This document shows, one piece after another, positions 55,071 to 64,000 of a stretch of 64,000 bases of DNA. Position 1 is the first letter of the stretch; each line of letters starts with the position of its first letter. Location of the stretch: assembly GCA_018287875.1 (NCBI GenBank), contig JAGVVL010000022.1, positions 124,001 through 188,000 on the forward strand, given 5' to 3'. The DNA comes from Nigrospora sphaerica. Its lineage: Eukaryota; Ascomycota; Sordariomycetes; Amphisphaeriales; Apiosporaceae. The position numbers were made by a program, and so were the translations under genes. The notes under the pieces were generated by a model, which did not search any database, was not told the DNA's origin, and saw only the letters and a program-made list of their open reading frames with translations.

Positions 55071-55747
55071 TTCCATTCATCTGTATACATGGTCACTTTG
55101 GAATTTGTTTGATCCCTTCACGTCTGTTCGCTGCAAGCCGTCTCGGAGCTTGATGGGTACCAGGGTGTCAGGTCATCGGCTCGAGAATGAAGTCGACATC
55201 GGGTGGTTTTTCTACACAAATCCCTTATAGAGACGAGGGGCTTCGCTGTACGGCTGATTTGTCGTCAGTCCGGTGTCGCGTGGTGTCGACTTGCGAGGTT
55301 GCTGCGTTGGGCGCGGGCGAGGAAATTTTGGTCGTTTCGCCCGAAAATCCCGCATCAAAGAGTATCTCGGCGAAATAAGCCCAGAGCAACGACGCAGCGA
55401 TGGCGACTCGCTGCACTTTCGTGAAGAATGCGTCTCTAGATCGGCGCTCCCTCGGCCAACGGAGATTTCCAGCCAGCGCTACGAGGAGGCTGTAGAGTCC
55501 GACTTCGCCGGCCAGTCCGTAAGTGGGTAAGTGACATTATTGCATAAAGCATGACATGATACGTATATCCCGTAGCAGTGCCTGATTCATTTAAGCAGTG
55601 ATTCCTGTCGCCAAAGTATTTTCCAGAAGCTCCATACTCTGCCGAGAGAATCCGAGAACGTTGTATGTATAGATGTGCCAGCTTACAGCGTCGGCTCGTT
55701 TCCTTTTGTTCTTCATACCATTCCGGTCACGTTGATTCTATATTTAT
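55071..55747. other. Intergenic stretch
   Basis: Nothing recognised with confidence. Probably includes the promoter of the gene at 55748. Confidence 0.4.
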
Positions 55748-56788
55748 TTGAGACACCAAGCCCGCATTGGCACAGCATTGCCATTGTTACAACCCACTTC
55801 AGGACACTCTCGCCCAACCACACCAACCAAGGCGAATTCGTACCCAGCAATGAGCAGCTCCGCTCGAAGGGAGTTGCCGGGCTGGTTTTACCGGGTTACC
55901 GCTCTATCACTGTTCCCAGACGCCGAAATACACCCTCACTACTTCGACGAAGATATTTCCGACCTCAGCGCCAGTGAATCTGGCGATGACGTTGAGGAAG
56001 TCGACTGCGATTGTGATAACGAGGACCAATGCGACTGCTACGTCGACGATGAGACTACGCATGAATTCCAAGACGATGCATCGCAAAAGTCGTACCAGGG
56101 ATCTGACGCTAGCTGGTACTACGAGCTGAAAGGCCTCCGAGAGAATCGCAAGCGAGAGTTGCAGAGCTGGGCAAAAGAGAGGCAACAAACAAGAAAATAC
56201 GAGAGCTGCAAAGAAGAAGAGGTTCGCACGGCATACAAGGCTCTTGATCGGGTCGAGAAAGAAAGCGAGATACCGCATATGAGTTCTCTCGCCAACAAAT
56301 CGTTTCGTCTTTATTCGACCGACTATCTGGACCAGTTTTCACCGAGTTACTGGGAACATCTGCGTTCCAAGTACATCGAATTCTATGCCCCAGAAACCAG
56401 TCTGGAACTCTCTGACAGGCAGGCATCTGGCGATGAACAAACTGTTGAAGGACATGTATATCTGAACGGCAACACGTGGTGCCCTTTCCTGCCCTTTCGC
56501 TCGCCCACTCGACCAAGCCGGGAGAGGCGTCTGCTCAACAGCTGTCAAGATCCACACGGCCTGACAATCCAATTCATCAGCGACAAATATATCTGGCTGG
56601 AAATTCCCCGGGAGCTTGTTTTCGATGGTCATTGGGAACCTGCGCCTGCGTCAGCTCCAGCGGTATTTGAATTTGGGGGCATCCTCCGTGATCTAGACAA
56701 GGAGAAGGAAGAGAGGCTGAGTCTGGAGAGAAGGAATCGATCCCCATCTTGCGAGTCTTGGTTGGATAGCAGGCGTCTGATGTGGTAA
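55748..56788 (+). CDS. Acidic, Cys/Asp-rich hypothetical protein
   Basis: An intact frame of 346 codons. The more likely start is the Met at 55850 (MSSSARRELPGWFYRVT), because the first 34 codons are low complexity. It has an acidic Asp/Cys stretch (VDCDCDNEDQCDCYVDD), a charged helical segment (about 125-180, probably coiled coil), then a globular-looking region containing HVYLNGNTWCPFLPF and DKYIWLEIPRELVFDG. I do not recognise the family. It is the only intact larger ORF in the spacer between the inverted arms. Confidence 0.6.
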   Translation: MRHQARIGTALPLLQPTSGHSRPTTPTKANSYPAMSSSARRELPGWFYRVTALSLFPDAEIHPHYFDEDISDLSASESGDDVEEVDCDCDNEDQCDCYVDDETTHEFQDDASQKSYQGSDASWYYELKGLRENRKRELQSWAKERQQTRKYESCKEEEVRTAYKALDRVEKESEIPHMSSLANKSFRLYSTDYLDQFSPSYWEHLRSKYIEFYAPETSLELSDRQASGDEQTVEGHVYLNGNTWCPFLPFRSPTRPSRERRLLNSCQDPHGLTIQFISDKYIWLEIPRELVFDGHWEPAPASAPAVFEFGGILRDLDKEKEERLSLERRNRSPSCESWLDSRRLMW

Positions 56789-56999
56789 TGGAAGCTTCTC
56801 AGTCTGCTGGACAAGCGCGATTGGTTAAGGTATAATACACAAGACGACATGCTACTCCTTTGACTTGTTTATTAGGGCGTTGCCATCGACTAACAATACT
56901 TATTCTACTGGTGAGTTCTTTGGCAACCACACGATAAGAAAAGAATCTCTCGAAAACGGCCCAAGGCGACAGCCTCTCCTGCAATCCACCCTGCCTACC

Positions 57000-57270
57000 A
57001 AGATCGGGCTCAGTTACCCGCTTCCTGGTCTCCTTGAGCGGAGGAGCCACCTCGCTAGCGTTCCCGATTTTCCGGACGTACCGAAAATTCTTTTCACCTC
57101 GATTTACTCTCCCAGAACTTGAACAAGCTGCCCCCGCCTTTCTCTTTTTCTCGGACAGAAGACGAGGATATGTCAGACTGCTCCCCTACCTTGACCGCCG
57201 TCGCACCACGGGCTTTCAAACCCTGGGACTCTGCACCCATAGAGAAAGTTCTGTCACGGAACCCTGACGG
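57000..57270 (-). mobile_element. Diverged LINE relic (3' part of ORF2)
   Basis: Nucleotide similarity to the region around 2530-2830 of the full-length LINE, including GATCGGGCTCAG, the AAC/GACGAGGATRTG block and CCTTGACCGC..GTCGCACCA..GGCT. Many substitutions and gaps. It is not collinear with the fragment at 54690-55070, so these are separate remnants. Confidence 0.65.
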
Positions 57271-58464
57271 CGTGATTGTTCACGACTGAGACGACGAGGG
57301 AAGGGTTTCGAGCCTGCCTTCCTGGGTTGAGTTCGGACTGGCCATCGCACAAAGGCTTGCCGTAGACATGGCCGTGAGCCCTACTTAGACGCAGGTCGGC
57401 TGGCAAGGGGACCACCTGAGCGCGTAGCTTAGTAGTGGGGCTCTGGGCCTTCCCGCGCCTTGCGAAGCTGAGCCCGGTCAGGAACCTGGGGCGAGACTAG
57501 AATGCGGACTTTGAGGCCGGTGCGACGCATGGTGGCTTGTACGCGGGGATGACGGAAGTGGCTCAGGTGCGGTCTCGGTACAAGTTGGCTATAAAGTAGC
57601 ACGATCTGGCACTTCAACGTTGGCTACGTTTTGATGGCGTACAGACGAAGAGCAGTTAAGTACTCGGGGGCGCGGGTTTCCGAAGCGATACTTTGTGGTA
57701 TCGAGGCCTCCCCCGGCGCGTGGCGCCGCGCTGTTCGTACCCTATGCAACATGACTCTGGCTGGGTGCCGTTGAACGGGTCTAGGAGGACTAGATCGCGG
57801 AGCTGCCCGCTGCGTCGTGTCCGACAAGTACCCAAGAAGGCCGTCGTCGAGACCCGACATTACGGGCCGCGTAGCCATGTCGAGCTACGTTCATGGTGTG
57901 CCCTCGATACCAGGAAGCGGCTTGGGGACGCGATGATGGGCCATCTCTTGCAGTGCCGTGCGTCGCGTGCTTGTGGCCCCAGGACGACCTGGTTAGCTCC
58001 GCCCTCGCACCGCCCGCCCATAGCGCATCGCGACGCGCTGTACGGATGGCTGGTGGACACGTCACGGGTCGACAGCTGTCGGCCTGGGGCGCCCTGCTCT
58101 TCGGTTTTTAAGGGCGCAGGATGGGTGCGACCCCGCACTGCGCCCGGTGGTAGGTCCGCTGCGCCTCTACAACACACTACCCTGTCCCAATATGCCAGCA
58201 ATAGCCGTCTCCTACGTCCGCTAGGTTAGACAGCACACGAGCCAGTTCTTGGGCTTACAGTCTGGGTTGGGAGACGGGGGAAAATAGGTAGATTCAAGTC
58301 CGCGGCGATGCAACCACTGTGAACTCGCCGCGTCCAGCTGTCTATTGCATGCATCGGACATAGGAAGAGCCTCCTTCGCAACATGATCCCAATACTAGGC
58401 GCCCATCACTGTACGACCCACGCGGCGCCGGAGTGGCGAGTCCTCAAGGTGGTGTAGAGATGCA
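57271..58464. other. GC-rich region without a supported gene
   Basis: GC-rich sequence with many overlapping frames. It may be further decayed coding sequence of the NLR relic on its right, but no motif can be named. Confidence 0.4.
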
Positions 58465-59410
58465 TCACGTTGCCCTGTGAGACGTTCCCTCCGTGGATGG
58501 TGTAGGTGCCACAGAACGTGGAGCCATCATAGATAGCATGCCGCGGAGCTCTCGGGGTAAATGTTAGGGCTGCGGGGGCGAAGCGTGGGTTAGCGCAGTA
58601 CCGACATGCCCGGGCAGGAAAGAACCGGGTGGGGTCAGAAGACCTGGGCGAAACGTACCGCAACAGTCGCGCTCGGCCTACGCTCTTGGAATGCGACCAC
58701 ACGCGGCCGGTCTTAGAAACACCGCGTAAAGTCGTCGGCCATGCGGGCTAGGAAGTCCAACGGTTCCGACTCGTCGTCTCCGACCAGAGCGCGGATAAGA
58801 GCCTAGTTAGGCCGCCCTTCTACCATGGAGGCGAGCCTCTCGTTCCGTAGACCCAGCTGCGGCACCCCGAAGAACAGCAGGCCGCAGTAGGTTCGCAAGA
58901 TGAGCTGGTGTGTCGGACTGCTAGCGGGGCTCCTTGAAGCGTGGACGAGTGCCTACGACAGGTTAGCATCGACCGGCGCAAGGGATCTGGCAACCTGCCT
59001 CCTTAATAAGAAGGCTGTCCAGGCTGTGGCCTATAAGGATGATCGGACGGCGCTCAGCCTGCGGCGTGGCTAGCCAGCTCCGTGTCAGCAGACGACGAAC
59101 CCACCTCGTCACTCGTCCGGAACGCCTTCAAGCTTTCGAGGAACCGTCGGTTCAAGTTTTCTAGGAGGATTCGGCGTTGCTCTTTAGCGACGTCGTGTTA
59201 TATCCGTACAGGAGCACACAGGTATTCGGGATGTCGTCCGCGAGCCAATCGCGTAGCTAGAGATCGTTCCCGCCTGATGATTTCCACGAGCCGGTCGCGT
59301 GGCTCGCCAGGTCCGGCATGACGCTGACCCTGGGCCCACGAAACCTGTTTCCCCAGAGAGCCCAGACCGCACGAGAGCCGCACGTAGAAACCTGGCTAAC
59401 CAGAAGGCGA
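58465..59410 (-). pseudogene. Decayed fungal NLR with SesB-type alpha/beta-hydrolase domain
   Basis: Motifs occur in the right order, in shifting frames with stops: LRDWLADDIPNTCVLLYGY (59256-59164), NLNRRFLESLKAFRTSDE (about 59150-59100), RRPIILIGHSLDSLLIKEA (59052-58995, the GxSxG nucleophile elbow), then LLFFGVPQLGLRNERLASMV (about 58890-58825) and ALIRALVGDDESEPLDFLAR. This order matches the N-terminal SesB (SERAC1-like lipase/esterase) domain of fungal NLR immune-type receptors. At 58536-58465 a Gly/Asn-rich segment STFCGTYTIHGGNVSQGNVM follows in a separate frame. No NB-ARC domain was seen. It is non-functional. Confidence 0.65.
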
Positions 59411-59838
59411 GAATTCTTCAAAGAATTTGATGGGTAGATAAAAATCAATGCCTGAAAATCCGTATCTCCTCTAGGAAGAAAACGTCCGTATCCATGTTTG
59501 TGAGTTCTTATGTTGGATTTATGCGGGCGTCAGCCCAGTGCAGTGTTGAACGACCAATGTCACGCGATACTCGGCCCGGAAGAATTCGACTTGGCGCTCT
59601 TCGCAAAATGATTAACTGTCGCGCTGAAGAGACCCCTGAAGTAGAGATTCAGGGTCTGCAGGTCACCTGACCTGACCAACCAGCGACCAGAGGGCTTACA
59701 AGGGGTACCCTCCACTCCTCTACCTGTATTTAACTAGGTCTTCAGTCCGGGTCTCACTTAGAAGGCTCGGGGAGACTTCTACATTCCTTATCTGACCTAT
59801 ACCTCCGATCTCCTGCAAGCGTGACATTAACACATGCC
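59411..59838. other. Inner boundary of the right arm
   Basis: Non-coding sequence up to the sharp start of the right inverted arm at 59839. Nothing recognised. Confidence 0.45.
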
Positions 59839-59946
59839 GAGTCCCATCGGAAGAATAGGTAACGAAATTCGTGGCCACTTGTTAGAGACTCAGAAGTCAA
59901 GTTACCGCCAGCTTCGAAAAGTCCAGCCTGTGGCGGAATCCAGAAC

Positions 59947-62432
59947 TCATCGAAATCCCACGGGAACCCACTTCCAGACACCCGCCATATCCTCGTTTGT
60001 ACTGCCTGGAGCTTCGATCTGTTGGCTGACCACATCCATCCATCGATCAATACCAGACCACTGAAGAATATGGCCTCCAAGCGCGAGCGTTTGCGCCTCC
60101 TGAACCCGAAAGATGCAGTGGATTGTGCCAGAAGGGAAGAAGACAGTCTGCCCCGGCTTCAGTATCCAGTAGCGCCATTGTTGTCCTGAATCGTAGTGCT
60201 CGGTGTCACCCATCCACGTCGTACGCTGCTCGTTGGAGGGACGAGACATCCATGCGAAGCCGAATAAGCCTTCCTGGATGGTGATCCATGTAGCGAGGCC
60301 GTGGCTGTCCATGTGGGGGGCTGTACAGTGTCCTCCTTCGGACAGGAGGGCCCAATTTTCAAGATCTCTCCATTCGGCCCACTCTTCTCCACGTGCCACA
60401 GTCCTCTCGGCTCTACCTCCGTTCAACACCTTGTCGCGTATCCGAGCCAGAAGCTGGCAGTTCTGTCCCGTCAGAAAGTCGGGCAGCGTGGAAGGCAATG
60501 GGCAGCTACAGTCCAGTACATTCCATGGGTCGTCTGACTTCGTTGGGGAGAGAAATCGCTCCTGGACTTCACGTATACTCCGGGACTCGTACGAGCACTC
60601 GTCAGCTCTACGAGAGGGTATCTGGACAGAGACTCTCTGATCGTGATCTTCGATCCATTCGAAGAATTCGACGATTGGCCTCGCTGGGGGCTTCCATTGG
60701 AAGTGCTGCTGCCGCTCTGTAATGATAGGCACGTCGGGGGTCGTGTTGTCAAGAAGAGCCTTGGCCTGGTGCCCATCCAAGAGGAGTAATTCCATCATCC
60801 CATCCTTCTCCGCCATGACAGGGTGCTTGCAATTTCGTAGAATGGGAAGTAAGCATCGAGCGGTCTGGCAGCTCCGGCTGGTGGAGTTTTCCTTCGTTCT
60901 TTCGAGCGTTTGGACGATAGCCTGAGTAAGATACGTCTCGTCGGACACCCAATCACACAAAGGACGCGCGCTATGGTCGTGGACACGCGACAATCCAACC
61001 TCAGCGCTCAGTGGTGGATGGGCAACCCGTTGCTGTTTGGCCGTGCTGAGCTGTGGGTTGTCGGGCGGTAACGAGGCCGTACGCTGTCTTTTCAAGGAAA
61101 CCGTAGAGGTTTCCAACGATACCGTTGGGTAGCACGCCGTCCCACCTGATAGCCTGTTGCTAAGAGTTTTCAGTCGTTCCGTGTCTAAATGACGTTTTAC
61201 TAATATTGAGTGGGCTTTCTCCCTTGTCTTAGCCGACCTTTGTGCATTCCTATTGGTCCATCTCCATCGCGGCGAAGGAGAAGATGAATGATTTATTCCG
61301 CTCGTCCTTGTCCATTGCTTGTCCTTTTCTATTGGCTGCTGAAGGCTCCCACATAATGGATCTTCGATGGAAGAACTGTCGCCGTTGTATTTTCGCGAAG
61401 TGCCGTTGAGTCCACTGGGATTTGGACCTGGATCAGCTGCTTCATGATGGCTTGTCTCCTCAGACGCAGCCCCGCACTTGCTACAGCAAACGCTGGCAGC
61501 AGTGTCGCTTGCTGCGGTCGTGTAGTCTGTCTCGGTGGTGTTCTTTGATGCATCTGAGGCTGTGTCGCTTCCGGAATCCGTGCCTATGTTTGTTCCATCT
61601 GTCGTGTTCCCGCTGGTGTCGTGTGTGGGACGCGGTGTCTTGTTCGTGTCGCTTGTACTTGTGGCCTCCACCATATTCGCTCTTGGGTGTATAGCTGTAT
61701 CAGTGCCATGAGGATGAATGGCAAGACCACTGCTACCGTTGAGTCCTTGACTAGAAATGTCCTGTGGGACGAGAAGACCGTGTTGATCAAAGCCGTAGCC
61801 GTGTGGCAATTCTCTCTCGGCCAGCAGTGTGCAGGAAGCAGCACTCCTTCTGGGTCGTTCTGCTTAGTAAAGGGACTGTCACTCTTCCAAAGCCTCGCAT
61901 TGACCAAATCGATCCGTTCGATGGGATGAACGAAACAGTGCCTCCCGTACTTGGACAACTCGATGCGCCGGCGTACTAGCTGTTGAAGTCTCGGCAACGC
62001 TTCGGTCTTCCATTTCCGGTGTTGGCTTGCGGTGGCGGCGAATTGGATAACGAAGCTGATTCCTTGCCCTTCACAATAGCGTTGGACCACGTCCTGTCCC
62101 CAGTATTCGGTAGCCTTCTTCAACCTCTGTCGGATCTTCGATCCCTCGGCCGCGGTACTGGTAAACTTTCGCCATGTCGTATCTTGTTTCCTGGTCTTGT
62201 ATATCGTTGACTCGGAAAATGCTCGTTCGTAGAATGCGAATTCGATCTGTAAGGTGCTTTGTATACCAAGCAGCTGGTCGCGCTTGTGCTCGCAAAGGTC
62301 GTATTTCTTCTCTTCGCTGTCGCAGGAACGGATAACGCTCAAGAATCGTTCCACCTGAATCGCTTTGGGTTCGCCGAGTAGCAGGAATCGCTCGTGAGCG
62401 TCCGGGTCGATGGGGTTTGTCGGTTGGTTCAT
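59947..62432 (-). pseudogene. JmjC-domain protein, right copy, frameshifted near the N-terminus
   Basis: It starts at 62432 and reads about 200 residues correctly. It lacks one C of a CCC run (61834-61835; left-arm equivalent 51712-51714), so the frame ends wrongly at 61584. From 61809 the correct frame is open to the end at 59947 (620 residues from an internal Met), including the complete JmjC ligand set HMD and the distal His in PSGTIHC, which the left copy has lost from its frame. The two copies are thus damaged at different places. If 61809 were used as a start, a shorter protein with an intact catalytic domain could be made. Confidence 0.85.
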
Positions 62433-62476
62433 CGCACTGGATTGGTAGAGTAGAACTGTAAAGACAGAGAGACGAA

Positions 62477-63316
62477 TTATCGCATTGGGGTTGTCAAATC
62501 TCTGGGCCAGTAACGACGGGTCTTCAACGCACTAACCCGATTAAGGCAGGTGTGCAGCTGCACAACTGCTCCACTACGAGAGACGCCAACAAGTGACACA
62601 GCGCCATCCTGACACGCTTTGAGCCTGAATGATGGATGATCAGGAGGGTTTTCAATTTTCGTCTGCGGATACTCGTAGGGAGTGTTGCAACTTGAGTTTG
62701 GGTAGTTGCGACTGGTACATGCTAAGCGGTCGCGCCTAGCCGTCTTGCTTGGAAGTGGTTTAAGCGTCCTGCGCTCGTTATGCTTGGCCGCACCGAATCT
62801 CGTCCATGGAACATCACCAAGGTCGACTCCGTACAGCCAGGAGGTCCCTCAACCACGGGTGGGCGAAATTGGACAGCTCCATCGGTTGCCTTGCTCCAAC
62901 ACGAGCTTCTTGACCGAGAAAAGCATACGCAGAGATGGGAATCATTGTAGGTAATTGAAACCATGTTCTTGTATCTGGAGCCTTTGTGGAGGCGATAGTC
63001 CATTGCGAATGGCGTCCAGCGCGAGGCTCGCTTCAAACAGATTCGACGTTTCCACATACGCAAAAGACAATTCAGCCCCTGAATGGAAGCCGTAAAACTT
63101 TTCCATTCCCATCTCACTAGTAGCTCATGTTAGCATATACTCCTTGGGAGCAACTCCTAGGGTACTGACATCAGTGATGAGGCTATCCTCGCGATGTTAA
63201 ATAGCGCCGAGAGGCCGCTTACAAGCATGGTTTTGGGTCTCCCCAGGTGTTGTAGCGTAGCAACACAGCCAGCCTCGTTGGCGGCAGGCTGCACAAGCAA
63301 GGCGCGCTGTATCGCA
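62477..63316 (-). pseudogene. Relic of a Zn2Cys6 regulator, right copy
   Basis: Inverted copy of 50231-51070 with the same content and the same breaks. It is paralogous to the regulator at 31378-32196. Confidence 0.7.
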
Positions 63317-63484
63317 CTGAGAAGGAGATGAGCCGAAATGCGATTAGACTATAAAGTCAAAACGTTAGGTAGTATAAGGCATTTCACTAGCTGGCTGTCT
63401 CTTCTCAATTTTTGTAGATTCATGGTGTTTCGCCATGAAAGGTTGAGGACTCCCATTCCAGAAATACACTTGGAGTGCGTAGAT

Positions 63485-63934
63485 TTACCACCGAGGGGTT
63501 GCTTTTGGTCGTCCACGCTTTGCGAGATGCTTGCTTCGCCCGCCTTTGCTTTCCCAATATTCATGGAGTAGGTCCGGGCAAATGCTCTTCAACTTTGATT
63601 CCGCCTCCATGGTCGTATTTGTCCGGGTTGCAGGATATCCCACCCACTGCACTTCAAGTACGAATCGTTTCTTATGCTTCTCATGCCTCAAGATTTTGAA
63701 GACGTGATAACATTCTGGATGTGGAGAGTCTCCAGTTCGAAAAAGAGCTTGGGTTCTTCCGCCTTGCATTTCCCAATACTCGTATAACGTGTCTGCAGCT
63801 CCATTCTGGATTTCCTCTTCAGGTTCAAAAGTGGCCTTTTCCAATTCATCGGCCCATTTGACAAGCAACTCGATTTTGCCGTCTGAAAGTCTACGATGTC
63901 TCAAGAGTTTCTCCACCTCTTGCTCGACTTCCAT
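63485..63934 (-). CDS. Tandem chromodomain protein, right copy
   Basis: 149 codons, apparently identical in translation to the left copy at 49613-50062, with the same two chromodomain-like modules. It is transcribed towards the JmjC copy of this arm, as in the left arm. The upstream region runs off the window, so the 5' end of the gene cannot be checked. Confidence 0.75.
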   Translation of the reverse strand: MEVEQEVEKLLRHRRLSDGKIELLVKWADELEKATFEPEEEIQNGAADTLYEYWEMQGGRTQALFRTGDSPHPECYHVFKILRHEKHKKRFVLEVQWVGYPATRTNTTMEAESKLKSICPDLLHEYWESKGGRSKHLAKRGRPKATPRW

Positions 63935-64000
63935 GGTATCGATACTCTCGACTTGTTTCGGGGGTTGTTGGCTGGATCGTATTCCTCGACGTTGTCCAAA

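Larger units (their letters stand above)
59839..64000 (-). repeat. Right arm of the large inverted repeat (continues beyond the window)
   Basis: Reverse complement of 49547-53708, with one extra base at 60315-60320 and one missing base near 61834-61835. The arm is still matching at base 64000, so its full length is unknown. Confidence 0.95.

Noticed and set aside
49547..64000. Starship-type giant mobile element
   Set aside because: No tyrosine-recombinase (DUF3435-type) captain gene is visible in the window, and no target-site signature was found at the inner arm edges.
1..64000. tRNA, rRNA or CRISPR features
   Set aside because: No cloverleaf-like, ribosomal or regularly spaced repeat-spacer sequence was recognised by eye. 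A dedicated tRNA scan was not possible here.

Overview
This window looks like a transposon-rich accessory region of a filamentous ascomycete (Pezizomycotina, probably Sordariomycetes-like). The evidence is short introns of 53-76 bp with GT..AG ends and CTAAC/CTGAT-like branch sites, several Zn(II)2Cys6 and bZIP regulators, a Tad1-like LINE, Fot1/pogo-like and PIF/Harbinger-like DNA transposons, and relics of a fungal NLR with a SesB-type hydrolase. The species cannot be read from sequence alone. No CRISPR, operons or bacterial signals are present.

Layout. 214-8754: a Harbinger-like element (copy A) with convergent transposase and Myb/SANT-like ORFs. A full-length 4.85 kb LINE (2382-7226) sits inside the Myb-like ORF and a 354 bp piece of another LINE sits inside the transposase. 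9976-14139: a bZIP gene, a 5'-truncated LINE with an 11 bp target duplication, a second tail-to-tail LINE end, and an alpha/beta-hydrolase gene. 15021-22142: a second Harbinger copy (B, inactivated) whose right side is interrupted by an apparently intact 1860 bp pogo-like element, followed by a degenerate 1861 bp pogo-like element. 22403-23065: a second bZIP gene related to the first. 25971-28286: an intron-containing Zn2Cys6 regulator. 28932-30942: another truncated LINE. 31378-36862: two more Zn2Cys6 loci (one broken), a putative solo LTR and a truncated Harbinger copy. 38224-38913: an internally deleted Harbinger derivative. 39123-40862: diverged tandem repeats in pyrimidine-rich sequence. 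40940-43907: two small spliced genes of unknown function. 45460-47737: a large coiled-coil protein with a kinase-like C-terminus, frameshifted.

49547-64000: the most unusual structure, a pair of nearly identical inverted arms. Each is at least 4162 bp, the spacer is 6130 bp, and the right arm runs off the window. Each arm carries a tandem-chromodomain gene, a relic of a Zn2Cys6 regulator and a JmjC-domain gene. The two JmjC copies are broken by different single-base indels, both in short C runs. The spacer holds a small Cys-rich gene, an acidic conserved-looking ORF, diverged LINE relics and a decayed SesB-type NLR.

How it fits together: the region is mainly a record of nested transposition. 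The genes that still look functional are transcription regulators, chromatin-type proteins, one membrane-anchored hydrolase and one transposase (18018-19661). Several frameshifts lie in C/G homopolymers, so some 'pseudogenes' may be sequencing artefacts.
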